A stretch of DNA of 34,123 nucleotides, from positions 1 to 34,123 of the forward strand of contig SVSD01000016.1 of NCBI GenBank assembly GCA_015064485.1, in the 5' to 3' direction. This DNA comes from Oscillospiraceae bacterium (lineage in GTDB: Bacteria; Bacillota; Clostridia; Oscillospirales; CAG-382). Of the stretch, positions 17,062-25,515 are shown piece after piece. The position numbers and the translations under genes are program-made. The notes beneath the pieces are model-generated. The model was not told the DNA's origin. It ran no database searches and saw nothing but the letters and a program-made list of their open reading frames with translations. Position 1 is the first letter of the stretch, and every line of letters starts with the position of its first letter.

Positions 17062-17547
17062 TCAAACCTCTCTGATCTCCATAGTTATATTATTGTTTTC
17101 AATTGTTATTATCCCGTAAGTGTATCCTTTTGCGGAAGGATATCCGATACTACCCGGATTTAAAAGGTATATATCATTTTCTTTGCCGCAATATGGAATA
17201 TGTGTATGTCCGAAAAGTGCTGCGGTACAGTTTTTGCTTTTTGCAAGTGCGGCCAATACATTTGTACCTTGTTTGACGGCTTGTTTATGACCGTGGGCAA
17301 GTAAAAAGTTTACACCGCCGATTTCAATAATTTTTTCTTCCGGATACTCATTTTTTGCCATATAGTGGTCGTTGTTTCCCACAACCGCAAGAACAGGAGT
17401 AATACCGGAGATATTCTCAATATACCTTATATCAGTGCAGTAGTCTCCCAAATGAATGATATAATCAATTTCGTTTTTATGCTGTGATAAAGCCTTTATC
17501 ATTTGAAGAGAATTTCCGTGAGAATCGGAAAAAACAAGTATTTTCAT
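17062..17547 (-). CDS. YfcE/MJ0936-family metallophosphoesterase
   Basis: A small calcineurin-like phosphodiesterase of the YfcE type. All metal-binding motifs are present: DSHGN at 8-12, GD at 34-35, GNNDH at 57-61, HGH at 85-87 and GHTH at 113-116. The 161-residue length is typical. The natural substrate of this family is uncertain; phosphodiester model compounds are hydrolysed by relatives. I prefer ATG 17547 (MKILVFSDSHGN), where the family normally begins, over ATG 17556; the ribosome site is weak for both. It is the first gene of the minus-strand operon leading to thiI and pncC. Confidence 0.92.
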   Translation of the reverse strand: MKILVFSDSHGNSLQMIKALSQHKNEIDYIIHLGDYCTDIRYIENISGITPVLAVVGNNDHYMAKNEYPEEKIIEIGGVNFLLAHGHKQAVKQGTNVLAALAKSKNCTAALFGHTHIPYCGKENDIYLLNPGSIGYPSAKGYTYGIITIENNNITMEIREV

Positions 17548-17628
17548 AATACACATCCGTATTTAAGAAATTTTTATAATCTTTCTGCATATATTAAAGC
17601 ATAACAAACATATTATCGAGGTGCTATT

Positions 17629-17883
17629 ATGTACTCAAGAGATGATCTTAAAAAATTAAGTAATATTTCCGACGAAGTGCTGAAAGAAAAAATAATAACA
17701 GCAATAAATGCTTCGGGTAAAAACCCCGCTGATGTTGATTTATCATCCGAAAACCTTGAAAAATTGAAAAAAACAATATTTAATCTTTCGGATGAGGATC
17801 TGCAAAAAATTTTATCGTCGGTTCCTCCGGAAAAATTAGCTGAAATAAAAAACAAACTTTCGGAAGACAAGAAGGTAAATTAG
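17629..17883 (+). CDS. small charged helical protein, unknown, first of a three-gene cluster
   Basis: This 84-residue soluble protein is rich in Lys, Glu, Leu and Ser. Two short repeat-like units (LSNISDEVLKEKI and LSDEDLQKILSSV) suggest a helical-hairpin repeat. The start follows GAGGTG. Its TAG stop directly touches the next ATG, so the two are co-translated. Similar small acidic/lysine-rich proteins sit in the same order in Clostridia genomes, where a sporulation link is suspected; this is recall, not shown here. No enzymatic motif. Confidence 0.75.
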   Translation: MYSRDDLKKLSNISDEVLKEKIITAINASGKNPADVDLSSENLEKLKKTIFNLSDEDLQKILSSVPPEKLAEIKNKLSEDKKVN

Positions 17884-18267
17884 ATGGACAGTCAGTTTAA
17901 TGAAAAACTAAAAAACATACTTTCCGATCCCGAAAGTGTCAAAAGTCTATTATCGATCGCCTCCGCTTTCGGTTCTCAGAAAAGTCAGCGCGAGGATGCA
18001 TCTGAGGAGACTGCAAAAACAGAAGAAACAGCTTTTGAAGCTTCTGCCATAAATGATGAAAACATACAGAACCAGCTGAATATTACGGATACATTTTCCT
18101 CTGCAATTCCAAGCATAAGCTCAGGCAATGATGACCGCATAAAGCTTTTGCTTTCTATAAAACCCTTTTTAAACGAAAAAAAGAAAAGCCGTGTTGACGG
18201 ACTTGTAAAAGCTCTGGGAGCTGCCCGCATAATCAGTTCATATAAAGATTTAGACTTATTCAGTTAA
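17884..18267 (+). CDS. conserved hypothetical protein of Clostridia, unknown function
   Basis: The protein has 127 residues. It opens with FNEKLKNILSDPESVKSLLSIA, has a low-complexity acidic middle (about residues 37-75), and ends in a conserved-looking helical block, DDRIKLLLSIKPFLNEKKK, then RVDGLVKALGAARI. I recognise this block (helix, LKPFL, basic, VDKA) as common in uncharacterised Clostridia proteins, but no function is known to me. No signal or membrane segment. It is the second gene of the cluster, abutting the first. Confidence 0.75.
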   Translation: MDSQFNEKLKNILSDPESVKSLLSIASAFGSQKSQREDASEETAKTEETAFEASAINDENIQNQLNITDTFSSAIPSISSGNDDRIKLLLSIKPFLNEKKKSRVDGLVKALGAARIISSYKDLDLFS

Positions 18268-18291
18268 TATCAAAACAATATTGGTGGTGCA

Positions 18292-18618
18292 ATGTATTAC
18301 AGAAATTTCCGACCTGCAGAAAAACGCAACGAAAACAATATTCCCGTACAATATTTCGGCGACAGCTTTTCGGCGGATGCATTTACAAAGCAAGATAAAA
18401 AAGAAGTTGCAAAAGAAGAAAAGCAAGAATGCAGTTCCTGTGAAAAACAAAATGTCTGCGAAACAAACAGCGAAAAAGCTGAAAGAAAAAATCCTCTTGC
18501 TTCACTGGATATAGAAAACTTGCTTCTGATAGGCTTGATTCTTCTTTTTCTTACCGATTGTGAATGCAAAGAGGATATAATAATACCTGTTATACTCGGT
18601 ATAATTCTTTTGACTTAA
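18292..18618 (+). CDS. small Cys-containing protein with hydrophobic C-terminus, unknown
   Basis: This 108-residue protein has a basic and acidic N-terminal half with CSSCEKQNVC (four residues apart and a further Cys). It is followed by a strongly hydrophobic C-terminus (LLLIGLILLFLTDCEC, then IIIPVILGIILL). The two hydrophobic stretches flank DCECKED, suggesting a re-entrant or two-pass hairpin. Such Leu/Ile-rich tails occur in small spore-associated proteins of Clostridia, an inference only. The start at 18292 follows GGTGGTG. Likely the third gene of the plus-strand cluster. Confidence 0.75.
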   Translation: MYYRNFRPAEKRNENNIPVQYFGDSFSADAFTKQDKKEVAKEEKQECSSCEKQNVCETNSEKAERKNPLASLDIENLLLIGLILLFLTDCECKEDIIIPVILGIILLT

Positions 18619-18627
18619 GCTTCAATT

Positions 18628-19368
18628 TTAAAGTTCATAAAGAGCGGTTGTTGCAAGTGAATATATCACATTTCCGTTTTCAAAACAATCTGCTTTTATA
18701 ACTATACCGTAGTCAAGACTGATATAATATTCCTCGGTCTGTGAATAACCGTTTATTTCACTTTCAAAACGGGCAAAAAGCAGTGTTCCGTAAATGCTGT
18801 TTACAAGAGTGTATTCAAAATCAGTTCCGCTTTCAGAAGCAAATTTTGCAATATCCGGAACACCGGCTTCAATAAATACGGAAGTGCTTTCGGAAGAAAA
18901 TTCGGAAACAGCACCGGAACTGTTATTCTGTACCGAAACGGTTTCTTCCTCTCCGATGATACTTTTCATCAGAAAACCATCGGTATTATATGTTTCAATG
19001 CGGTAATTTCCGCCGTCGATCTTTAAAATCCCCGTTGTTGTATTACTTTTTTTCGAAGAATAAAGAGTATGGGTATAATACCAGCAAAAAGACCCCGGAG
19101 GTGAAAGAGTGTTTAACATTTCTTTCACCTGTTCGTGGGTGATATCAGGGACAAGTTTTACAGAATCGTTTGAAACTCCGGAAATACTCTGATATATTTT
19201 TTCTTCATCGCCGGGAAGAACTGTCTTGTTTGTATTGAAAATATTTTCAGAATCCCTGTGAGAAGAATCGTTATGACTGTTAAAAGAGAAAAACCAAAGA
19301 GAGAGAGCTATTAGTATAATGCTCACAATACAAATTGTAATTGAAATAACAGTTTTGTTGTTCTTCAA
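18628..19368 (-). CDS. membrane-anchored extracytoplasmic protein, unknown
   Basis: This 246-residue protein has one N-terminal hydrophobic helix (about residues 8-28) and a Ser/Asn/Asp-rich linker. The remaining 170 residues form a beta-rich domain (TTGILKIDGGNYRIETY and YYISLDYGIVIKADCF) that looks like a lipid-carrier or LolA-like sheet but lacks a decisive motif. The start is a TTG at 19368, preceded by GAGGGTG at good spacing. It is the last gene after trpS and the sugar-phosphate transferase, 20 bases downstream, and converges on the plus-strand cluster. Function unknown. Confidence 0.78.
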   Translation of the reverse strand: MKNNKTVISITICIVSIILIALSLWFFSFNSHNDSSHRDSENIFNTNKTVLPGDEEKIYQSISGVSNDSVKLVPDITHEQVKEMLNTLSPPGSFCWYYTHTLYSSKKSNTTTGILKIDGGNYRIETYNTDGFLMKSIIGEEETVSVQNNSSGAVSEFSSESTSVFIEAGVPDIAKFASESGTDFEYTLVNSIYGTLLFARFESEINGYSQTEEYYISLDYGIVIKADCFENGNVIYSLATTALYEL

Positions 19369-19388
19369 AACAGCACCCTCTTTTTTTA

Positions 19389-20573
19389 TTATTCTTTGTC
19401 TGACTGCGCGTGAGCGACATCGGATCTTGTATTTGTCACATTTTCATCAGGCACAACAGGAGCTGTAGGCTGAAGTGTTGCAAGTCCAAGACCTGTTTCC
19501 TGACGGGTAGTTTCGCTTTTTGTGATAAATCTCCAGTTGATGAAAAGTATTATAATAGCCGATACAATGATGACAAAACCTGCAATCGGCTTTTTGATAG
19601 CCCACAAAACTGCGGCAATTCCGAAAATTATACTTATTGCGTACAAAATAGTTACGGATTGTCTTTGGTTAAAGCCCATATCTATAAGTCTGTGATGTAT
19701 ATGACCGCGATCGGCTGAAAAAGGGCTTTTTCCTTTAAGAATTCTGCGCACAAAAGCAAAGGTGGTATCGCAGATCGGTACAGCGAAAGCGATAAAGGGC
19801 ACCCAATAGGATATAACCGCAGTTGTTTTAAACACTCCGAGGATGGAGATTACGGACAAACTGAAGCCCAAGAACATAGAACCTGTGTCGCCCATAAAGA
19901 TTTTTGCGGGGTTGAAGTTATAGGGCAAAAATCCTATACAAGCTCCCGCAAGAATTGCTGTCAGCAATGTGGCGAACAGGGGAGTGTCGGGCATAAAGAA
20001 CGACGATATAAGAATTGATAAAGCCGATATTGCAGAAACTCCGCAGGAAAGACCGTCAAGTCCGTCGATCAGATTTACCGCATTTGTCATACCTGCGATC
20101 CACAAAACCGTAACTGGTATTGAAAATATGCCCAGAGAAACCATTTCTCCGCCCATAAAAATACCGATATTGTCAACAGTTACACCGCAGAGAGCAACGA
20201 TAAGAGCGGCGATAAGCTGCATAGCAAGTTTTATAAGGGGATTTAAGTTAAATCTGTCATCAAAAATTCCGGTTACTACGATTACTGAGGCACCGATTAA
20301 AAGTCCCGTTATTTCTTTTGCATTACTTGAAATATCGCAAAAAGCAAGAGTTGTTATAATAAATGCGGTGTATATTGCAACGCCGCCCATAAGCGGCATC
20401 TCAACTCTGTGCATACGCCTTTTGTCTTTGGGAACATCAATAGCGCCGATCTTAAACGCTAAAACTCTTGCAACAGGAGTCATAGTAAACGCAATACACG
20501 CCGAGCATATCAACGCAATTGCGATATAAATAAACGAAACAACAGCATTATTGTCAAATGTTATATAATTCAC
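19389..20573 (-). CDS. tagO: UDP-GlcNAc/sugar-1-phosphate:undecaprenyl-phosphate transferase (TagO/WecA type)
   Basis: An integral membrane enzyme that transfers N-acetylhexosamine-1-phosphate from a UDP-sugar to undecaprenyl phosphate, starting synthesis of a wall teichoic acid or other cell-surface glycan. At 394 residues it has about 11 hydrophobic segments. The family motifs are present: GIFDDR with the Asp pair at 105-106, NAVNLIDGLDGL at 164-175, GDTGSM at 228-233 and RGHIHHRL at 289-296. The last is typical of WecA/TagO rather than MraY. The hydrophilic C-terminal tail is Thr/Ala-rich. It starts with GTG at 20573 after AGGAG. It lies 18 bases after trpS, in one operon. Confidence 0.93.
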   Translation of the reverse strand: MNYITFDNNAVVSFIYIAIALICSACIAFTMTPVARVLAFKIGAIDVPKDKRRMHRVEMPLMGGVAIYTAFIITTLAFCDISSNAKEITGLLIGASVIVVTGIFDDRFNLNPLIKLAMQLIAALIVALCGVTVDNIGIFMGGEMVSLGIFSIPVTVLWIAGMTNAVNLIDGLDGLSCGVSAISALSILISSFFMPDTPLFATLLTAILAGACIGFLPYNFNPAKIFMGDTGSMFLGFSLSVISILGVFKTTAVISYWVPFIAFAVPICDTTFAFVRRILKGKSPFSADRGHIHHRLIDMGFNQRQSVTILYAISIIFGIAAVLWAIKKPIAGFVIIVSAIIILFINWRFITKSETTRQETGLGLATLQPTAPVVPDENVTNTRSDVAHAQSDKE

Positions 20574-20591
20574 AGTGCATCTCCTGTTAAA

Positions 20592-21611
20592 TCAATTGTT
20601 GGGCTTCTGATAGAAACCGACTTTTCTGTATACTTTTGAAAGAGTTTTTCTCGCAAGGTAGTTTGCCTTGTCGGCGCCCTCTTTCATAATACCTTCAAGG
20701 TACTGCTTGTCCGCAGACAGACGCTTGAATTCGTCTCTTACAGGCTGTAAACAATCGGCGCAAGTCTCACCGACTGCAAGCTTGAAATCACCGTAGCCTT
20801 TACCTTCAAATTCTTTTTCGATCTCTTCGTAAGTTTTTCCTGTGAAAGAAGAGTATATATTCATAAGATTGCAGATTCCGTCTTTGCCCTGTTCATATTT
20901 AACTTCGGAACCCGAATCGGTAACCGCTCTCTTTATTTTCTTTATTGTTTCATCTCTTGTTTCGATGATCTGTACATAAGAGTTCGGATTGGGATCGGAT
21001 TTGCTCATCTTCTTTGAGGGATCTGTGAGAGAAGTTATCTTCATACCTGTTTTTGCAATATAAGGTTCGGGCACTATGAATGTATCCGAATATACTCCGT
21101 TGAATCTTTCGGCAATATCACGGGCAAGTTCGATATGCTGTTTCTGGTCTATACCGACCGGAACTACATCTGTCTGGTAAAGAAGGATATCTGCTGCCAT
21201 AAGGACAGGGTATGTGAAAAGACCTGCATTTATGTTGTCTGCGTGTTTTTGGGACTTGTCCTTGAACTGTGTCATTCTTGAAAGCTCGCCGAACATAGTG
21301 TTACAACTGAGTATCCAGGAAAGTTCAGCGTGTGCGGGAACATGGCTCTGCACAAACATTGTGCTTTTTTGAGGATCAATTCCGCAGGCAATATAAAGAG
21401 CAAGGCCTTCAAGTGTGCGGCGGCGCAAATCCGCGGGAGTCTGTCTTACGGTTATTGCGTGCATATCAACAACGCAGTAAAGACATTCGTATTCATCCTG
21501 TAGAGTTACCCAGTTCTTTATAGCGCCCAAATAGTTTCCTATAGTAAGTACGCCGCTCGGCTGTACGCCCGAGAAAATTCTTTTCTTAGCTGTTTCGTTT
21601 GTATTACACAT
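20592..21611 (-). CDS. trpS: tryptophanyl-tRNA synthetase
   Basis: A class Ic aminoacyl-tRNA synthetase charging tRNA-Trp, cytoplasmic. Of 339 residues, the Rossmann fold starts with IFSGVQPSG at 12-20 and the HIGH-equivalent TIGN at 23-26; the KMSKS loop is at 202-206 (KKMSKSDPN). The start at ATG 21611 is preferred to a TTG at 21632 because the family begins close to FSGxQPSG. There is no T-box leader: only some 50 bases separate the promoter from the start. It is first in an operon with tagO. Confidence 0.97.
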   Translation of the reverse strand: MCNTNETAKKRIFSGVQPSGVLTIGNYLGAIKNWVTLQDEYECLYCVVDMHAITVRQTPADLRRRTLEGLALYIACGIDPQKSTMFVQSHVPAHAELSWILSCNTMFGELSRMTQFKDKSQKHADNINAGLFTYPVLMAADILLYQTDVVPVGIDQKQHIELARDIAERFNGVYSDTFIVPEPYIAKTGMKITSLTDPSKKMSKSDPNPNSYVQIIETRDETIKKIKRAVTDSGSEVKYEQGKDGICNLMNIYSSFTGKTYEEIEKEFEGKGYGDFKLAVGETCADCLQPVRDEFKRLSADKQYLEGIMKEGADKANYLARKTLSKVYRKVGFYQKPNN

Positions 21612-21660
21612 TTTATGTTCCAAACCTTTCAAAATTTATGAAGTCATACATATTCATATT

Positions 21661-21690
21661 ATTTTATCATAAAACATATATAAATATCAA
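21661..21690 (-). promoter_or_regulatory. probable promoter of trpS-tagO operon
   Basis: On the minus strand TTGATA (21685-21690) and TAAAAT (21661-21666) are separated by 18 bases, 50 bases upstream of trpS. The region is otherwise very AT-rich, so the call is moderate. Confidence 0.5.
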
Positions 21691-21782
21691 GAGCAATATA
21701 ACCAAATTTTTCATTATATATAAAAATATTTATACAATTTAACGATTTTTTGTTTCATCAGCGGTATAAACCTCAAAATTTA

Positions 21783-21811
21783 TTGACAAATACCAAAGAT
21801 TGTTTTATAAT
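21783..21811 (+). promoter_or_regulatory. consensus sigma-A promoter of asd
   Basis: Perfect TTGACA (21783-21788) and TATAAT (21806-21811) with a 17-base spacer, 30 bases before the start codon. Confidence 0.9.
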
Positions 21812-21841
21812 ACATTATTATTAATTTCTCGGAGGCTTATT

Positions 21842-22930
21842 ATGAACAGAAAATATAAGGTAGGCATTATCGGCGCAACCGGTATGGTAGGACAGAGATT
21901 TATAACTCTTTTAAACGAACATCCCTGGTTTGAAATTTCGGTTCTTGCAGCAAGTGCAAGATCAGCAGGCAAAACATACGGCGAAGCTGTAGGAAACAGA
22001 TGGAAGATGAAGGACTCACTCCCTGAAAATGTAGCTGCTATGCCGGTTTACGATGCCGCAGATGTTGAAACCGTTTCTTCTATGTGTGATTTCACATTCT
22101 GCGCTGTTGATATGAAAAAGGATGAGATCCGTGCCCTTGAAGAGGCATACGCAAAAGCTGAAACTCCCGTTGTTTCAAACAATTCCGCACACCGTACAAC
22201 TGCAGATGTACCTATGGTAATACCGGAAATAAACCACGCCCATCTTTCCGTAATCGAAAGTCAGAAAAAGCGTCTCGGCACAAAATCCGGCTTCATCGCA
22301 GTTAAACCCAACTGCTCTATTCAGAGTTATGTTCCCATGCTTACACCTCTTCTCAAGTTTGGAATCAAAGAAGTAGTTGTTTGTACATATCAGGCAATTT
22401 CCGGTGCAGGAAAGACATTTAAAGAATGGCCTGAAATGATCGACAACATCATTCCTTATATCGGCGGAGAAGAAGAAAAGAGCGAAAAAGAACCTTTGAG
22501 AATCTGGGGCAGTGTAGAAGGCGGAGAAATTGTAAGCGCTTCTGTTCCCGTTATCACAACCCAGTGTATTAGAGTTCCCGTTTCCGACGGACATACAGCT
22601 GCAGTTTTTGTAAAATTTGAAAACAAGCCTTCCAAGGAAGAAATCCTCAAGGCGTGGAACGAATTTGCAGGTCCTCCTCAGGAACTCGGGCTCCCCAGCG
22701 CTCCCGAAAAGTTTATCACATATTTCGAAGAAGATAACAGACCTCAGGCAAATCTCGACAGAGATATTTATAAAGGTATGGGAGTTACAGCGGGCCGTCT
22801 CAGAGAAGATGCCCTTTACGATTATAAATTCGTAGGTCTTTCTCACAATACACTTAGAGGTGCCGCAGGCGGTGCAGTTCTTATCGCTGAGCTTCTTTGT
22901 GCTCAGGAATACATTATGCCCAAAGAATAA
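21842..22930 (+). CDS. asd: aspartate-semialdehyde dehydrogenase
   Basis: It reduces aspartyl phosphate to aspartate semialdehyde with NADPH, the branch point to lysine/diaminopimelate, threonine and methionine. Of 362 residues, the Rossmann GATGMVG is at 11-17 and the active-site Cys is Cys158 in KPNCSIQ. SNNSAHR follows the pattern of the archaeal/fungal-like type of ASADH (longer than the E. coli type and with a distinct AHR block), which is also found in many Clostridia. The start at 21842 follows GGAGG at 21832-21836; the upstream in-frame extension has none. Confidence 0.95.
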   Translation: MNRKYKVGIIGATGMVGQRFITLLNEHPWFEISVLAASARSAGKTYGEAVGNRWKMKDSLPENVAAMPVYDAADVETVSSMCDFTFCAVDMKKDEIRALEEAYAKAETPVVSNNSAHRTTADVPMVIPEINHAHLSVIESQKKRLGTKSGFIAVKPNCSIQSYVPMLTPLLKFGIKEVVVCTYQAISGAGKTFKEWPEMIDNIIPYIGGEEEKSEKEPLRIWGSVEGGEIVSASVPVITTQCIRVPVSDGHTAAVFVKFENKPSKEEILKAWNEFAGPPQELGLPSAPEKFITYFEEDNRPQANLDRDIYKGMGVTAGRLREDALYDYKFVGLSHNTLRGAAGGAVLIAELLCAQEYIMPKE

Positions 22931-22943
22931 TTTATATTAAAAG

Positions 22944-22966
22944 AGAGGAGTTTTCTCCTCTTTTTT
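22944..22966 (+). terminator. intrinsic terminator of asd
   Basis: AGAGGAG (22944-22950) and CTCCTCT (22955-22961) form a 7-bp stem with loop TTTT and a following T run, 15 bases after the stop codon. Confidence 0.88.
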
Positions 22967-22995
22967 GTATATAATGACTTTTTTTCAAAAAACTA

Positions 22996-23024
22996 TTGAC
23001 AAACAGGTGAAAGTGTGTTATTAT
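22996..23024 (+). promoter_or_regulatory. sigma-A promoter of ylxM-ffh operon
   Basis: TTGACA (22996-23001) and TATTAT (23019-23024) with a 17-base spacer, about 50 bases before the start codon. A small hairpin in the leader (TGTAAAG 23031-23037 with CTTTACA 23045-23051) lies between promoter and gene. Confidence 0.85.
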
Positions 23025-23074
23025 ATCGCCTGTAAAGAAAAAAGCTTTACACTATACACTGAGTGGTGTTTGAG

Positions 23075-23413
23075 ATGAATGAAAAGAAATTATACATTTC
23101 CGAGCTTTTTGACTATTACGGAGCTTTGCTTTCGGAGAAACAGAAATATGCTGTAGAAATGTATTATAACGACGATCTTTCGCTTTCAGAAATTGCCGAA
23201 TCCATCGGCATAACAAGACAGGGAGTAAGAGATCAGCTGAAACATGCGGAAGAGTACCTTGTAGAATGTGAAGAAAAGCTTGGTTTTGCCAAAAAACTCA
23301 GTTGCGCACTTGCTCTTTCGGAAGAAATCAAAACTATTTGCGAAAAATCAAATGAGCCTGTGGCTGAAGAGATTTCCAAAAGAAATTCTAAGGTTATAGA
23401 GCTTCTGCTTTAA
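23075..23413 (+). CDS. ylxM: YlxM/p13-family HTH protein, SRP-associated
   Basis: This 112-residue protein contains a sigma-70 region-4-like helix-turn-helix (LSEKQKYAVEMYYNDDLS and SEIAESIGITRQGVRDQL) in the first 70 residues, plus a coiled tail. In Firmicutes this gene precedes ffh and its product is thought to modulate SRP function or its expression. The start at 23075 (MNEKKLYISELFDYYG) is the usual family start. It lies 18 bases upstream of ffh under the same promoter. Confidence 0.92.
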   Translation: MNEKKLYISELFDYYGALLSEKQKYAVEMYYNDDLSLSEIAESIGITRQGVRDQLKHAEEYLVECEEKLGFAKKLSCALALSEEIKTICEKSNEPVAEEISKRNSKVIELLL

Positions 23414-23431
23414 TTTAAGGGAGGTGCTAAA

Positions 23432-24802
23432 GTGCCCTTTCAAAGTTTGACCGAACGGCTTAATAATGCATTCAAAAAATTCCGTAACAAAGGTAAACTC
23501 ACAGAGGCAGATGTTAAGGAAGGTATGCGAGAAATCAAGCTTGCACTTCTTGAAGCCGATGTAAACTATAAGGTAGTAAAAGAATTTATAAAGTCAGTAT
23601 CAGAGCGAGCGGTTGGTGCTGAAGTGCTTGAAAGCATTACAGCTCCTCAGCAGATCGTAAAAATCGTAAACGAGGAACTTACAGCTCTTATGGGCGGAGA
23701 AAATTCCAAGCTTACGATATCATCAAGACCCCCTACGGTGGTTATGATGACTGGTCTTCAGGGTGCGGGTAAAACTACCCACACAGGGAAACTTGCTCTT
23801 ATGTATAAAAAGCAGGGGAAACGCCCGCTTCTTGCCGCTTGTGATATATACAGGCCCGCAGCTATAAAACAGCTTCAGGTCGTAGGCGAAAGCGTGGGTG
23901 TACCGGTATTTACAATCGATGGCTGCAAAGATGCTGTAAAAATTGCTAAAGAAGCGCTTGATCATGCGGTAAAGCACGGCCATGATATGCTTTTTATAGA
24001 TACAGCAGGCCGACTTCATGTTGATGATGACCTGATGGACGAACTCCGACTTATAAAAGAAGCTGTAAATCCGACAGAAATCTTATTTGTCGTAGATGCT
24101 ATGACAGGTCAGGATGCGGTAAATGCCGCTGAGAGCTTTAATTCTAAAATAGACCTTACGGGCGTTATTTTAACAAAGCTCGACGGTGATACAAGAGGCG
24201 GTGCCGCTTTATCAGTCCGCCATGTAACAGGAAAACCGATCAAATTTATCGGTATGGGCGAAAAGCTTGATTCTCTCGAGCCTTTCCATCCCGACAGAAT
24301 GGCATCAAGAATCCTCGGTATGGGCGATGTGCTTTCGCTTATAGAAAAGGCACAACAGGCATACGATGATGATAAGGCAAAAGAGCTTGAAAGAAAACTC
24401 CGCGAGGAAAAGTTTACTCTTTCTGATTATCTTGAACAATTTGAATCCATAAGAAATATGGGGTCGATAGAGCAGATAATCGGTATGCTTCCGGGCGTAA
24501 ATCCCGCAGCGCTAAAAGATGTAAATGTTGATGAAAAAGCTATCGACCGCATGGAAGCGATAATTCTTTCGATGACGCCTTTTGAAAGGGACAACCCCGA
24601 ACAGATAAATGCTTCGAGAAAAAAGCGAATTGCTCAGGGAAGCGGCGTAAGAGTCGAGGAAGTAAACAAGCTTTTAAAGCAATATGATACAACAAACAAG
24701 CTTATGAAGCAGGTTAAAAACGGTGCCGGACCTTTTGGCGGAAAGATGCTCGGAAAGAGAATGTCAAAAGCGATGGCTAAAAAGAAAAAGAAGAAAAAAT
24801 AA
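23432..24802 (+). CDS. ffh: signal recognition particle protein Ffh (SRP54)
   Basis: A GTPase that binds 4.5S/6S RNA and signal peptides and docks with FtsY to target proteins to the membrane. Of 456 residues, the N domain is 1-95, then the G domain with GLQGAGKTT (108-116), the DTAGR block, and TKLDGDTRGGAAL. The M domain follows (about 300-440, methionine-rich: GMLPG, IIGML), with an RNA-binding SGVRVEEVNKLL and a Lys-rich tail. The start is GTG at 23432, preceded by GGGAGG. Confidence 0.98.
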   Translation: MPFQSLTERLNNAFKKFRNKGKLTEADVKEGMREIKLALLEADVNYKVVKEFIKSVSERAVGAEVLESITAPQQIVKIVNEELTALMGGENSKLTISSRPPTVVMMTGLQGAGKTTHTGKLALMYKKQGKRPLLAACDIYRPAAIKQLQVVGESVGVPVFTIDGCKDAVKIAKEALDHAVKHGHDMLFIDTAGRLHVDDDLMDELRLIKEAVNPTEILFVVDAMTGQDAVNAAESFNSKIDLTGVILTKLDGDTRGGAALSVRHVTGKPIKFIGMGEKLDSLEPFHPDRMASRILGMGDVLSLIEKAQQAYDDDKAKELERKLREEKFTLSDYLEQFESIRNMGSIEQIIGMLPGVNPAALKDVNVDEKAIDRMEAIILSMTPFERDNPEQINASRKKRIAQGSGVRVEEVNKLLKQYDTTNKLMKQVKNGAGPFGGKMLGKRMSKAMAKKKKKKK

Positions 24803-24869
24803 TTCAGCATGAGCGTGCAAAAGCACTCTTATATATAATAACACATTCAACATTTTGGAGGAAAAAGAA

Positions 24870-25112
24870 ATGGCAGTTAAGATCAGACTCAGAAGAATGG
24901 GCGCTAAGAAAGCTCCTTTTTACAGAGTAGTAGTAGCAGATTCCCGTTATCCCCGCGATGGCCGATTCATCGAAGAAATCGGATATTACAACCCCCTTAC
25001 AGATCCCGCTGAAGTAGTTATCGACGGCGAAAAGGCAAAGAAGTGGATCTCCAATGGTGCACAGCCTACTGACACTGTAAAGGCTCTCCTTAAGAAGAAC
25101 GGAGTTCTTTAA
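24870..25112 (+). CDS. rpsP: 30S ribosomal protein S16
   Basis: A small-subunit protein needed for 30S assembly. It is 80 residues, starting [26 protein letters not shown], the invariant S16 N-terminus. The ATG at 24870 follows TTGGAGG; the upstream in-frame ATG would add five residues absent from the family. It lies 67 bases after ffh. A -10-like TATAAT at 24834-24839 could be an additional promoter, but no good -35 is visible. Confidence 0.98.
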   Translation: MAVKIRLRRMGAKKAPFYRVVVADSRYPRDGRFIEEIGYYNPLTDPAEVVIDGEKAKKWISNGAQPTDTVKALLKKNGVL

Positions 25113-25135
25113 TCAGCCGTACTTAGGAGGATAGA

Positions 25136-25375
25136 ATGAAACAGGTATTGACAGATATAGCCAAGGCTATTGTCGATGCACCCGAATCGGTAGTTGTTAC
25201 CGAAAGAGAAGAAGGGGACAATGTTTTCCTTGAACTCATGGTTGCATCTGACGACATGGGAAAGGTTATCGGGAAGCGCGGAAAGATAGCTAATGCTATC
25301 CGTACAGTTGTTAAAGCTACCGCTAACCGTGATAGCAAGCGTGTGATCGTAAATATTGTATCAGACGCTGAATAA
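25136..25375 (+). CDS. khpA: KH-domain RNA-binding protein KhpA
   Basis: A single type II KH domain of 79 residues with the GxxG loop at 46-49 (GKRG). KhpA works with KhpB/EloR in Firmicutes to bind RNA and influence cell elongation and division. The start follows TAGGAGGATAGA. It lies between rpsP and rimM, where it is found in most Firmicutes. Confidence 0.96.
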   Translation: MKQVLTDIAKAIVDAPESVVVTEREEGDNVFLELMVASDDMGKVIGKRGKIANAIRTVVKATANRDSKRVIVNIVSDAE

Positions 25376-25394
25376 TTAGCTGTCGAGCATGTTT

Positions 25395-25426
25395 AAGGAA
25401 TATATCACCCGATATATTCCTTTTTT
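25395..25426 (+). terminator. intrinsic terminator after khpA
   Basis: AAGGAATATATC (25395-25406) and GATATATTCCTT (25411-25422) form a perfect 12-bp stem with loop ACCC, then a six-T run. It separates rpsP-khpA from rimM-trmD. Confidence 0.92.
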
Positions 25427-25450
25427 ATTTGCAAAATTTACATTTTAGTG

Positions 25451-25479
25451 TTTAAATTTGTAAAACACAGATATATAAT
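25451..25479 (+). promoter_or_regulatory. promoter of rimM-trmD
   Basis: TATAAT at 25474-25479 with a weak -35 TTTAAA at 25451-25456, 17 bases apart, 37 bases before the start codon and just after the khpA terminator. Confidence 0.55.
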
Positions 25480-25515
25480 GAAATTGAAAAAATATTAAAT
25501 TTGCGAGGCCAATAT

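Noticed and set aside
21612-21700. T-box riboswitch upstream of trpS
   Set aside because: The leader is only about 50 bases and no T-box sequence or terminator is present.
22175-22846. Long open frame on the minus strand (223 codons)
   Set aside because: It lies wholly inside asd on the other strand, has no ribosome site and an unlikely composition (Cys/Phe-rich).
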